Below are positions 21,455 through 33,099 of a DNA stretch of 64,000 nt, piece by piece; within the stretch, counting starts at the first letter, position 1, and every line of letters starts with the position of its first letter. A program made the position numbers and the translations under genes. The notes under the pieces are model-generated. The model was not told the origin of the DNA and searched no databases. It was given only the letters and a program-made list of their open reading frames with translations. The DNA is from Monilinia fructicola. Taxonomy: Eukaryota; Ascomycota; Leotiomycetes; Helotiales; Sclerotiniaceae. The DNA is taken from positions 1 to 64,000 of the forward strand of contig VICG01000002.1 in NCBI GenBank assembly GCA_008692225.1. Direction: 5' to 3'.

Positions 21455-23475
21455 TGGGTGCACAGACTCATAAAACGTGACAGTTTCACAAAAAATTCGA
21501 AAATATAGTATATAATTCTATTAAAAATAAAGTTATTATTACAATTAAGATTGTATACGTTCTTTATTAGTATCTTTTATAATTTTGTATCTTTTAAGCA
21601 ATTTATTATACTTTTTTTGGATTTTCTTTTATATTATCTTGCTTTATTTATTTTATAGAATTTTCTTTAATTCGTTTAACGAATTTTATTTATATTTTTA
21701 AATACATTATTTTAATATATTCTAAATTATTTTAATAAAATTAAAATTGGATAATTAAGAAAGGTAAAATAGGTTTTTGATATTATAAGCATCCCTAAAT
21801 TATTAAATTAGCTTATATTTTCGAAATTATATAATTTTTTATTATCATCCTTTATTAAAAGCTATTTAATAATAGGATTAATAATTTTTAGTTTTTTGAT
21901 AACGTTAATATAATATGGAAAAAATTTTATTAATGTAATATTTTTAGATTATTACATTCCTTTTTAGTTTAACCTTTAATATTTAAAATTTTAAAATTTT
22001 TTATTTTATAAACCGTTAAATTTATTCTTTTATTATTTTCGTATATAAATAAATATTTAAAATGTAAAAGGTATACAGATCCTTTAATATACTCCTCTTT
22101 ATTATAATAAAATAATAGCATTTTAGCTTTTTAAATAATATAAAACCTATATCAATTAATAGATTTTATTACCATCTAATGTTAAGTATTCTATAATGTT
22201 TTCGGGCTTATATCAAATGCTCTACTTTACTCTCTTAGGATTTTTTTTTACCCTCTAAAATACAGAATTTATATATACTTTATTTATATATATAATAGAA
22301 TTCCAAAAGTTATTAATAATATTATTTTTATACTTTTTTTTTAAAATTAATACATTTTCTTTAGTTCAAAGTATTTATATTTTTTTCTAAATAAATAGTT
22401 TTATAACGCCAACTTTTTTTAATATATCTCTTAAAATTTTTTTGTAAAAAATGTTTTTTGATATTTAATTTGTAATAATTAATCATAACCTTGTAAAGAA
22501 TCTTATACATCGTTTTAAAAAAGTAAAATAAGTATTTTGTAAATTGCTAGATTTGTTTTAATTAGTTTTTTTAGATTCTTAAAGTATTATTAAGTATACC
22601 TATATACTTTTTAGTTTATTCAAATCCTTTCTTTAAACTATCGTAAAATTTATCTCAATTTTCATACCTTCGTAAAAGCTTTAACGTTTTAACGTTTTAA
22701 TTTATTATGATTTTATAGTAATAAATATGCATTAATTAATTTATATTATAAATTAAACTAATTAAAGCAAGGGGCATATTAATCTTTATAAGGGTCTAAA
22801 ATTATTTAGTTACATTTTTAGTGAAGGACTGAATTTCTTTGATGAGAACTATTTAAAGCTATATATGTACTAGATTACAACAAAATATAAAAAAACTAAT
22901 TATATAGTTAGAATTAGTTTGATCGTTATTATAATCTAAATTAACTTTAAGTTTATTGGATTTGTGATTGAATTAGAAATCCTAATTTTAATTTCAAAGC
23001 TTTAATATAATAAGTTTTTCAACAATTTGAAATCTATTATATTAATTATAAAAATAGGATTAATGGTGTGACGAATATCACGTGCCTTAAGCACGTGATA
23101 TCTCATCACGCTAAGCGATACTGTATATATAAGAGATCTCTAGGTCCCCTAGAGATCTCTTCCCTCCTTAGCTTTCTTATTCTAGTTAACTGACCTCTAT
23201 TGATTCGCTCTAGTATGTGATCGTGACAATATCAATATACATTGCAATATAGTCTTGTATTTCTTTGTACTAGCATATATTAAATATTTAAAAAAATTCA
23301 GATTTTTTTAATATATCGTATTCTCCATATATTCCTTTACGGGAAAGTATATTTTCATAAGGATTTGTCCATATTGAAACTGATATTTTGAGATTAAATT
23401 ATATATCGTTATTTTGAATCAAAAATGGATTAAATATATTTTCAAAAATATGCGTTTTATAAGTTCGTGCACCCA
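21455..23475. mobile_element. AT-rich TIR DNA transposon remnant (about 2 kb)
   Basis: The left edge starts TGGGTGCACAGACTCATAAA and the reverse complement of the right edge starts TGGGTGCACGAACTTATAAA. The inverted repeats match at about 20 of 23 positions and coincide exactly with the change from normal to AT-saturated sequence. The interior has no ORF and is rich in TpA, as expected after RIP. A family B solo LTR is inserted at 23067-23228. No target duplication could be identified. The length would fit a Tc1/mariner or similar transposon, but no transposase motif can be read. Confidence 0.7.
23067..23228 (+). mobile_element. Solo LTR, family B, second copy
   Basis: This 162-bp element is identical to the copy at 3611-3772 except for three transitions (T/C, G/A, C/T). 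It starts TGTGACGAATATC and ends ATCGTGACA. The five bases on either side (AATGG and ATATC) do not match, so a target duplication is missing. That fits recombination between elements or later mutation. Confidence 0.85.
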
Positions 23476-26400
23476 CTGATGGCCTTCTATAGCAGTTCAC
23501 CATCATGGTTTTGACCAAATCGACGATCAGTAAAACCGTAGAAAGATGAATCAAGCGAGAGCTCCCCGGATCGACCCAGAATTTCTACCATATTTTACTG
23601 TATCATCTTTTCCTAAATAGATGGCGAGACATTACACATGTATTGTCTCTTTGTACACTTCTTGATAGACTTTCTAGAACCAAGCCTGGGAATTGCTCGA
23701 GATCTCGCCCCTCAAAACCCGGTAATTAGGGGATCATGAAAAATAATACCTCACGTGATGGGCTAGGAGATAGGAAGTAGCTAACAAAAAATGTGTAATT
23801 GCGTTCGAAGGTGAAGATACATGGGCAATGACGCCCAAAGGAAATTTAGGAGAAGAGGATTTTATCTATTAATATTATATTAATACTCAGAATCCTTTAG
23901 ACATTGAGATTTTCAATTATCAGTGTACCTAGTGACTGATTTTCTCGACCAGCTTTTGATTGATTGAGCTATTATCTGATGTTACGTGAAGTTCTCAAGC
24001 AGAATGCTCCTTTGGTTGAAAATATGTGGCTCAAAGAGCAGTTCACTGCCTTTTGGCTCAAGGACTAGAGTAATTTCAAATATCTAGTGAAAGTAGCGTT
24101 GCTGACTTTTCTTTTTCTTAAAATAACTAGAGATAAAGCATCGCGGAAACAGTAATTTCAGGTTGAAGTCGTGTTTTGGTATGCCGATGTATCAAAACCT
24201 TTGATTTGACGTCGCTGCTGATGCAAACAATGTGCACTAATTTTGGGTCATAACCTAGCAAAATTATCAACATAAATCTCAATCTAAATAATGTTTCTTC
24301 AAGCGCTGCATAAACAATAACCGTGACAATATCATCAGAAACTGAGTCACTGAGGGATTTCAGATAACCAGATCTCGTATTCTTCAATTCTTAAGAAACC
24401 CTTCTTAATTCAATCGTAGAAAGTATTACCGACTCTCAATATGTGTATAAAATTGAGCAAACGTTCTCCAGAAATCACACACATCGCTCCAATCCGGCGG
24501 TATCTTGTGAGATAACAGAATGAACTTTGTGTGAACTGGTTGATTCTGCATCTTGATGGAGCGTTACTAGCTAGTCATTTGTGGTGCTCATTGGTTTGCC
24601 CAGCGGCTCATATTATAGAAGAACCTTTGAAAATTATCGCAATTTTTTAATTTTTGATCAAGATGGTCATCTATAGAGTTTTCGATAGTGAGCATGGTGT
24701 ATGGAAGATAGGGAAAAGTTTTGTCGGTGATAATAGCGAACCAGGGGAGCCCAATATATAATGTACCATGTTGGAATCAAAGACCGCCAAGAAATTATAA
24801 TAGTTAATTAATGTATCAGGATATAGAGCAGTAGATTTAGATGAATATTTAGCACTCTCTAATATGATTTCTATGGTATCATTTTGCAACAGTATTATAT
24901 AATGGAAAAAGAGTAGTTTAATAGCCGATGAATACAAACCCGAGTTTGATATGGTATCTCGACGATTAAATATCAGAAAGAAAGTTATATCAGAACGAAC
25001 TTTACAAGTTTTGTACCGGGTTCTGTTGCTGCTTAAAGGCAGCAAGACGTTAGTGGATATCGCCCCTATTTTTAGCGAGTGTTGGAGCTTGAGGGCCTGT
25101 GCAAAGACCACCAGGACTAAACTATTTTAAGCAGTCATCATGGTTGATATTGTGTGCTCGAGTTCAAAAATTAAAACATAAATAAACATGCCGTCAATAT
25201 TCCGACAAGTCAATTAATTTCGAAAGCGATGTAGACCCGGACGAGAATACTATGAATGAGATGCAAGTTCGACATTGTGAATGGTTTTTCGAAGTTAATA
25301 CCTCTAAGTACTTGGTAGTTCAGAAAAGTGATTGCTTGAGGTGAAGTTAAAGACGGTATGAAGGTCTATCTTTCAATCTGAACGAGATGGACAAGATATA
25401 AGTTTCAATCAGGTAGTAGGCAAGGGTATCTCGGGCAAGAACCTCGGGTATAAGTGGACCAGAGCCACAAAACTTGGGTTTGAATAACAATCGAAGTTTT
25501 TGCACAACTCCTTAACATCATGAGATTTATCGTGCCTCTGATGATTCGTCAAGCAATATCTTGGATCAGCATATCACATGACCCAAATAATTGTTCTACG
25601 GAGGACTAGAAGAATTTCTATCCATGATGACTGACTGAAGCCCCGCCAATTTTGTAAGCCAAACCAGAAAATTGAACAGCGTATCCTTAACAATAGCTAC
25701 CTAGACGAAGAAATTTGAATATCGAAACTTTTATTCATAATGTCTCCATTGAATTAACGTCAAGACATATGGATTTGATGGCAAGATTCTTCATATTGTT
25801 GCTCTCAATCATAAAGTTGCAGGTCACGAATATAGTCAAGCACTGTAACGGGACATTTAATTCGTGCCAAAAAGAAATCTCATAACATATCCAGAGCAAT
25901 GACTGGAATTTGTCTGGAAAATAATCATACGACATCTGTGGAGGTTGTACAAATCATACACACTAACCGTATTAGATGCATTAGCTACTCGAGGACTATC
26001 ATAACGTCCTCCATTCCATAGATACTATAAATAAATACAACAATGGTTCTAACTACATACATTCAAGCACTTATAACTTTAGGCACCAAGTTAATGCCAA
26101 CAGACTCAAAACAATTATTGGAACTATCTAAGTCTTCTGTCAACTGGATTGGATGCTGAAAGTTTGGAATTACTCACTTACAAGGTTTTCGGTATCCTTG
26201 AAGTCGAAATTTTATGACCAAGCTCTGTTAGCACCAAAATCGATAATTAAGATATAAATTGGCTGGAAACAGTCCCGGGAAATTTGGTCGTTGATATCTA
26301 CCAATACCAGCCTACGATCCTAATGGAATGACAGTAATCCTTTATCAGTCACTGGGATAATCTCAGCAGGTTTCCTGATCCGATCACTCCTTTCCTTTTT

Positions 26401-27700
26401 CTGAGCAGAAATCTTTCATGTCACGTAAAGTTGCTAAAACAAGAATCTACTTTAGCACACATTTTCATCGACACATCAGATGAGCACAAATAGCATCATG
26501 TCACCAAGTCGTACATCTCCACTTGGTCAGTACTTTCCAACGAGATGTCAAATTCAACCACCAACACTAATCTTCGACCCGCGGATTATGGCGGTCAGTT
26601 TGATTTTGAAATTAAGAAGATAACCTACTCAATCTAGCACCATTATCGAGTATAGCACCAGACCAAACTTCTTACCAATACCCATAATCTGACTGACTAT
26701 TAACAATCAAACTAGATCTTGAAGTATCATGACTTGACACTGCATGCTGATATGACACATATATCGCGTTTCCAACTCCTCCAAGGACTAGAAGCCCAAC
26801 TCTGAGCCTTCCGACAAGAGCTTTACAAAGCCAAAGATGAGCTTAGATCTCGAGCAAAGGAACCTAAGGCATGATCAAATGCTACAATTATGTTTTTGAT
26901 TTCCAAAGCGATATTGACGAACACAGATTTATATGAAATCTAACAAGATACCACTTGATATACTCCGATGGGATTCTTGTAAGATCGGATCATAATGCAG
27001 CAATGAAGAGTACAGTGACTAGATAGACGTTTATAAGAATAGAAGGATGATTCTTTGTCTTAGCGAAGTAAGACTCCTCGGTCTCATTCTATTGATCCAG
27101 AGAGTTGTCAAATTTGATACGAACTGAAAAGTTGAATGGCAGAAAAGAGTCATCATTGGACTAAGGGGATGCCAGTCTACAATATTAGAATCAATTACTT
27201 TGTAATTTCATTTGATATATTCGACTGATAACTAGTTGAAAGTTGTATTCCAATGAAAAGCTTTAGGATTCACGCTGAAAGTCTCCTGAAAGGAAGCTTT
27301 TATGGGTTAATTCGAATGAATATTCAGGTCCTTGGGCTATAGTATCTGTGATGATGCATAAGAGAGTCTAGTTAAGATCGAGAAATCCAGCGGTTAGACC
27401 TGAGATTCTTTAAATGTAAGACAATAATCTAAGAGTGAGTGTGAAACCCAATATGATATTCGCTGACATATTCAGGTGAAAAAGAACCTCAAAGCTCCAT
27501 GTTCGACATGAAATAGCGTCCGAACTTTGCATTCAAACAGAAGACGCAGGACTATATTTCAACAAATACAAGCGAAAAGATAACCGTCATAGTACATATA
27601 TCTAAGCAAGCTTCAAAACAAGCCCAAACAGGCCCCGAAGCTCCCATTTATAGCCTGTAGCCCCCCATCCCCCATCTCCCCACCCCTACCCCCCAAACTA
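23476..27700. other. Gene-poor stretch with decayed fragments
   Basis: No intact gene can be supported across 4.2 kb. Short frames exist but have no recognisable content, and the longest (24671-25111, minus strand) looks like noise. One fragment that does look like former protein is listed separately at 26749-26875. The composition is about normal, so this is not a RIP-saturated transposon. Confidence 0.5.
26749..26875 (+). pseudogene. Fragment of a coiled-coil reading frame
   Basis: The frame reads SRFQLLQGLEAQL, a TGA stop, then AFRQELYKAKDELRSRAKE, before decaying. Heptad-like spacing continues across the stop, which would be Arg (CGA) with a single C to T change. It is too short to assign to a family. 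Confidence 0.35.
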
Positions 27701-27712
27701 CACCCAAAAAAT

Positions 27713-28549
27713 CTACTTCCACGTTCGCTTGAAGAATTTCTTATATCTCTTCATCCATGTTTTCTCCAACCGGGAATTGGCCGTACGAGCCATCTTTAAT
27801 TGCTCATTCTTGCTCTCGAGGGCTTTATTTTGAGTGACTATGGTCTCATTGGCCAGCTGTATCTCTTCTTGTAGGTCCCCGACCAGGGATTGGGATTGTG
27901 CGAGTTGTTTCTTGGCTGCAATGATCTCCTTCTGCCAATCTGGAGTGACAACTTTGTATGCTGCCAGTGGATGATATCAGTAAACTCTGTATAGATGTTG
28001 AAGTAAACATTATCTTACACGTTGATACATTCTTTGGTGGGTAGTCAGATCCCTCAATGCTCTCCTTCTTGATCAGAGGAAGATATTCCATCACCTCGGT
28101 GTTATAAATGCGTTGAATTCTTGGACTCAAGAGATAATGGTGGAGGTTTCTTTCTTTCCGTTGATGCATAGAGTAGAAGACACGTTGGTTTTCATCTTCT
28201 TCTTCGATCCAGATGCCGTCCTACTAATATTAGATTCAGGCCAATTGCGCAAGGAATTGAACCAACTCACTTCGCACATCTTCTCTGCAAACAATTCCGT
28301 AGTGCTTTGCTCGCCATCAAAAAGCTCAGCCATCCACTCTTCTCTCTCCTCCCCCTGTAGTGGTAGGATCTGCTGCATGAGACATATGTGTATCCAACGT
28401 CGGTGAGACTTTGCAACCCTCGAGGTCATAGGATTGCTTTCCAAGACTAATTCCAAGACCTCGAGGGTTGCTTCAAAACTAGGAACTGCCTCGCACAGGA
28501 AATCGATAAGATCTTGAACCATACTTTCATTGACCACATTGGGAGGCAT
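27713..28549 (-). CDS. Hypothetical coiled-coil protein, three exons
   Basis: Exons are 28549-28271, 28220-28019 and 27960-27713, giving 242 residues. Introns are 50 and 58 bases, with GTGAGT and GTAAGA donors. The N-terminal half (MPPNVVNESMVQDLIDFLCE onward) is helical and acidic. The middle reads DGIWIEEEDENQRVFYSMHQ, and the last 80 residues form a coiled coil (KKQLAQSQSLVGDLQEEIQL) ending in a very basic tail, KKFFKRTWK. I see no signal peptide or membrane segment and do not recognise the family. Exon continuity and phase support the model well; function is unknown. Confidence 0.65.
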
Positions 28550-28699
28550 TGTAAAAGCTTTGGAAAAGCGTGGGGATTGATAGTAGAGGAGTGATATGTG
28601 ATAACAAAAGAATTCGAATCTCAGGTGATGGTTCTGAGTACGAAAAGACAACATGTGAAAGTGGATGTTATAGCCAATCTTGCATTGAATGATATAATT

Positions 28700-29600
28700 G
28701 CGATTGAAAGAATTTCGTGGTTTGTTTGTTTGCTTTTATCATTGTGAGCTAGAAAACTACCGAGCTCTTGGTCGGACGAGATATGAAGATATTCATAGTC
28801 TTTCCTTACCATTTGCCATGGCAACTGACAACATTGTTGTTCGCCAAAAGATATCATCATAGTCATTGTAGCGAGCTCAAGGCAGCGATGATTCTTTTGT
28901 ATAGGGACTCGGAAAAGATACACAGGTTCTCGACACACTGGTGCAGCTGGCACTTCTAGAGTACAATGGAGATTCAACGCTCGCTAGGAAAAGCATACAG
29001 TAATTGGACACAAGATAAAATAGACGAACCCCAGAGGGGTAAAATGGATGTCATTATCCGGGATTGCTATTGCTGCCAAGATTGAAGGAGTTTTGGATAT
29101 GCAGAGTAGACAACTGTTGAGTGACACCTGTACTGTAGGCCCAGAAATTCACGACGGCATATTGGGGAGTGGCTCGAAGTACTGCAGATTAGAACATGTT
29201 CCTTGTTGAATCGACACTCAAAAACGAAAGCAATAGATGCAGATACGTGATGAGGCGAGATGCAAAATCACTTTGATGTGTTTTGTAGCAGAAGTTGAAA
29301 AGTCACGTCGTCTAATCATCAACGTCACTACTCAAGGTTAATTAATTATCGCACAGACTTCGTTCGGTTCTGGAGCTTACAGGTTAATTAGTTCTAGTGA
29401 ACCTGAAAGGCTGATCAAGAAGCCTCGTACCTTTTCGCAGCCCCAATTGTAAATCGCAATTTCCCTTGCATTCTACCAATATTTCCAAAAAGGTACTAGG
29501 TACCCTTTTAAATTAGCAGTCATGATTCTCAATAGCTAAATTCATCCTCATCCCGTCCTCAACACCTATACACGCAACTCTTCTCACCCCTCCCGTTGCA
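28700..29600. other. Intergenic region between divergent genes
   Basis: This holds the promoters of the divergent genes at 27713-28549 and 29606-30613. Only overlapping short frames are present. I see no distinct element. Confidence 0.45.
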
Positions 29601-29605
29601 AAAGC

Positions 29606-30613
29606 ATGCCTACCTACCTCGTTCATGGTTTTCGTTGGCATAGGGCCAATATTCGCATCTATATCATTCTGAATGATCTGGACGATGCAACGTCAGAATG
29701 GGTCATGGCACCGCCGACCTCGAATGCCCTTCTCAATTCCTTCTACACACAATTCGACTTCCTCCCACCAAGCAGTCCGGGTCCCATCGACCTTTCACCC
29801 GAACCGAGTCCCACAGAATTTAGTCCCCCGCCGCCCGCGAAATCTCCCCCAAGAACCCTTACGAAGAAGAATAAAAGATCTATGATCTCCCTAAAATCGC
29901 CATCTCGTCGACCCAAGTCGAGCTCAGCTTTGATGAAGGCCAACTCAAATGGTCAGAACAGTTCTAGCAGTCCAGGGCCGGACACTTTACATTTTAGATC
30001 TCCATCTGGACCTACGGATCAAAATCCCCTTGCGATGCAAATCAAAGAGTTGGAAAAGCCTTTGCGGTTCAATCAATGGAGTGTGGTAAAATTGGTTGAG
30101 CAGTATGACCCAGAGGACCTGAAGACGCTTAGTCAACCGTGGGCTTATGTATCAGACTATATGGTTGAAGTTGGATTGGGTGTTAGTATATCCGAAGAAA
30201 TGAAGAAGTATGAAGATAAGATTAAAGAAGAGGAATTTGTTCCTTGTGATGCAGAGCAGCTGGGAATTAGCGCAAGAGAGATTAGGAGGAAGAACAAAAG
30301 AGCCGGCTGGTTCAATAAACTGAGAGAAAAGTTGGATGAAGGGGAACAAATGGGTTGGTTTGTGGTAGTCTGCGGGGATGAGGAAAGATGGGCTCCTCCC
30401 ATGGATTTGTCAGATGGAATGCAAAGTGCAGAGAGTGAGTTAGAGGATTTGCAAGTAAGAAGGCCTAAGAGCGCAGGCTTGCGAGGGTTCTTCAGGAGGA
30501 AGACAGCACCACCGGAAAATAATGTTGGGAGTAATGGCGTTAATGGAAGAGGGCTTAGTCGGGGTGATGATAGCAGCTATGGATCAGTTAAGAATACCAG
30601 CGTCAAGTATTGA
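29606..30613 (+). CDS. Conserved fungal developmental-regulator-like protein
   Basis: This is a single 335-residue frame. The N-terminus MPTYLVHGFRWHRANIRIYI and the downstream segments LKTLSQPWAYVSDYMVEV and GWFVVVCGDEERWAPP match, as I recall, a widely conserved ascomycete family that databases label developmental regulator (FlbE type in Aspergillus conidiation). That assignment is from memory and not searched. Between them lies a Pro/Ser-rich stretch (residues about 50-120) and a charged helical segment with a short LREKLDEGE element. The C-terminus is polar and basic. No membrane segments are present. A Botrytis-like fungus would be expected to carry one copy. The start is the first ATG and matches the conserved opening. 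Confidence 0.7.
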   Translation: MPTYLVHGFRWHRANIRIYIILNDLDDATSEWVMAPPTSNALLNSFYTQFDFLPPSSPGPIDLSPEPSPTEFSPPPPAKSPPRTLTKKNKRSMISLKSPSRRPKSSSALMKANSNGQNSSSSPGPDTLHFRSPSGPTDQNPLAMQIKELEKPLRFNQWSVVKLVEQYDPEDLKTLSQPWAYVSDYMVEVGLGVSISEEMKKYEDKIKEEEFVPCDAEQLGISAREIRRKNKRAGWFNKLREKLDEGEQMGWFVVVCGDEERWAPPMDLSDGMQSAESELEDLQVRRPKSAGLRGFFRRKTAPPENNVGSNGVNGRGLSRGDDSSYGSVKNTSVKY

Positions 30614-30821
30614 AGTTCCGGTCAGTGTTGTATTTTCAGTCCGTGTGCAGAGCATACAGGAGGAGCATTGGGAAGCAATATTCTAGATCAAAATTAATAG
30701 TAATGTATTTGCCTTAGACATAATTTTAATTCTGGAAATTTGGTATGAGTCAATCAATGTATGCCAATGTATGCCCTCCTGAACACCGTCGCTAAATTCC
30801 AATGTGCACATATGGCATCCT

Positions 30822-31535
30822 TCATTTTTTCGAGGAGCCAAATCCAACAATACCCATACTAGCCATCATATCATCTTCATCATGTTCACCCTCTACCCTA
30901 ACATCCTCCCCATATTCTTTTTTAACAGCAACCTCCTTCTCCTTCTCCTCCTTCTTTCTCTCTGCTAGCTCTTTCCTCTTTCTCCTCCTCTCCTCTCTAT
31001 CTTTTTCGTCCTCAATTCTCCTTACCTCCAACCTCTCTCCCAAGCTAACCACCTCTTCATGCTTCTCCCTCTCCAATCTCTCCCAAATCTCATCAATTCT
31101 CCTCCTCACATCTTCCGCACTAGCTCTTTGAACCTCTCCCGTCTGACCTATGGCCCTTAAATGCTGCATACTATTCTCATGCTCGACCCATTGCAAACTA
31201 TCTTTGAACGTCAAATCGCATGCCTGACAGTAAAAGCCTGCCCCCTTTCCCCGCTTTCCCGTCGCTGCCCCCGCGGGCATTAGTATGGTCTTTCCTACAT
31301 TGGCAGATACATCGAGGCGATTTGCGCGAGCAGATGTGAGAGTTTCATCGCCGGTAAGAGGAGCGTAGTATTTTTTGCCTGCGAGCTTAGCTTCGTACCG
31401 CAGTCGACCTTCTTCTTTTTCTTTGGCTTCCTGCTCGCGCGCTTTTGCTACGTTTGCTTCGCGGTCGTACTTCTTGCGGAAATCGGTGTCGGAGGCATTA
31501 GTTTCGTAGGCGCCTTTTTTGGAGGACATTTTCAC
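30822..31535 (-). CDS. SNU23: U4/U6.U5 tri-snRNP component SNU23 (ZMAT2 type)
   Basis: SNU23 is a spliceosomal protein of the pre-catalytic complex. The 237-residue frame has one U1-type C2H2 zinc finger: Cys103, Cys106, His119 and His125 within FYCQACDLTFKDSLQWVEHE. It is followed by the NSMQHLRAIG signature. The region before it (LAGKKYYAPLTGDETLTSAR) is also typical. The C-terminal half is a long charged helix rich in Glu, Lys and Arg. Length and order match the family. A second Met two codons in (MSSKK) is an equally good start. The opposite-strand Ser/Leu-rich frame is a shadow of the charged helix. Confidence 0.93.
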   Translation of the reverse strand: MKMSSKKGAYETNASDTDFRKKYDREANVAKAREQEAKEKEEGRLRYEAKLAGKKYYAPLTGDETLTSARANRLDVSANVGKTILMPAGAATGKRGKGAGFYCQACDLTFKDSLQWVEHENSMQHLRAIGQTGEVQRASAEDVRRRIDEIWERLEREKHEEVVSLGERLEVRRIEDEKDREERRRKRKELAERKKEEKEKEVAVKKEYGEDVRVEGEHDEDDMMASMGIVGFGSSKK

Positions 31536-32003
31536 GAATTTATAATTTTTACCAATGGTGGGAGGTAAATTGTGATTCCCAGGTTTATGCAGGCGTAATG
31601 ATTCCTCTTCGCAGATGGAGATTGTAGGGTATTGCTTGAGTAGTTGAAGAATTGAGTCTGAGCCAAAGCTGATTGGCGTTCAAAAAGTTTGGTCGGCCGT
31701 CTTTGGAGAGGATCAATTCTTGGACTTTCGAGGAAAGTCTTTATTTTTTTGATTTCGATTGTGCAATCTGGAAGCTTTCAGGATGTCAACAAAGATTATT
31801 GCGAGGATTTTGAAAGAAGACTTCGTATCTATTGACCCGGGGGTGTTGTAACAAATTTGGTTGTACGGTCGCGATTTTGCCTTGCGCTTGAGGCCAAGGC
31901 GGTGAATGATATTTGCCCTTTAAGCAAATATGTACGCGGGGAAAATTAATTTTCTCGAAATCTTCCGAGAACCCCTCACTACGTTCTTCTCTCAGTATAG
32001 AAA

Positions 32004-32986
32004 ATGCTCTACCTTATTGGCCTTGGTCTCTCTGATGAGACAGATATTACTGTGAAAGGACTCGAGGCTGTCAAGAAATGCTCTCGAGTATACCTTGAAG
32101 CGTACACCAGTATCTTACTGGTGGACAAATCAGTTCTTGTAAGTCTCTTCACGACTCCCAGGAAAGTAAGGCGCTGACTGATGTAGCCATAGGAGAGTTA
32201 CTATGGACGAGAAGTGATTATTGCAGATAGGGATATGGTAGAGAGTGCCAGTGACGATATCCTGGAAAATGCTCAGAATGTAGATGTTGCATTTTTGGTT
32301 GTTGGGGATCCTTTTGGGTTTGTTCCAAACTATCCTTTGCATAGAAAAACCTGTTGACATGCCGATACAGAGCCACAACCCATACCGACCTCGTTCTTCG
32401 TGCCCGTTCCTTAAACATCCCTATTTCCACCATTCCCAATGCCTCCATTATGTCCGCCATTGGTGCTACCGGTCTACAACTTTACAATTTTGGGCAAACT
32501 GTCTCCATGGTCTTCTTCACGGAGAACTGGAAGCCCGCTTCATTCTACGACCGCATCCGAGAGAACAGAAATATCGGCTTGCATACGCTAGTTTTGTTGG
32601 ATATCAAGGTTAAGGAGCAAACTATGGAAAATATGGCGAGAGGAAGAAAGATATATGAGCCCCCAAGGTTCATGACAGTCGGTCAGTGTGCGGCGCAGAT
32701 GCTGGAGATTGAAGAACTGAAGGCTGCGGACGGAGAGGGTGGGGTCTACAATGAGGAGAGTCTCTGCGTGGGGGCTGCTCGAGTTGGCTGTAAAGATGAG
32801 AAGTTTGTGAGTGGAACACTTAAACAGTTGTGTGACGCGGATGAGCAATTGGGAGGCCCGTTGCATAGTTTGGTGTTACTTGGAAGGAGAACACATGAGC
32901 TAGAGCATGACTATGTGAGGGAGTTTGCAGTGGATAAAGAAGTCTGGGATACGATCTGGAAGAGGGATTATGAAGGCAAGGTATAA
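32004..32986 (+). CDS. DPH5: Diphthine synthase (diphthamide biosynthesis methyltransferase)
   Basis: DPH5 uses S-adenosylmethionine to methylate the modified histidine of elongation factor 2 on the way to diphthamide. Exons are 32004-32138, 32193-32317 and 32371-32986, with introns of 54 and 53 bases. The protein has 291 residues. Family hallmarks are the opening [20 protein letters not shown], the VVGDPFGATTHTDL loop formed across the second splice, [20 protein letters not shown], and the later [15 protein letters not shown]. Length and order fit the family, and no frame problem is seen. It is transcribed away from SNU23, sharing a promoter region of about 470 bases. Confidence 0.96.
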
Positions 32987-33099
32987 TGCACATATTCAAG
33001 AACCCAGAGAGAAGTAATGGAGCCACTCATAGAAAAGCCTGAAGTGAAGAGTACAAGTGGTCTTGATTATCTTGATATTGATTGCAAGGGCAGGTGGAA

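Noticed and set aside
24671..25111. 146-codon minus-strand frame
   Set aside because: It is the longest frame in the gene-poor stretch, but it is hydrophobic/Ser-rich without motif, domain order or splice context; it is likely chance.
30802..31131. Plus-strand 109-codon Ser/Leu-rich frame
   Set aside because: It is the complement of the Glu/Lys/Arg-rich helix of SNU23 on the minus strand.
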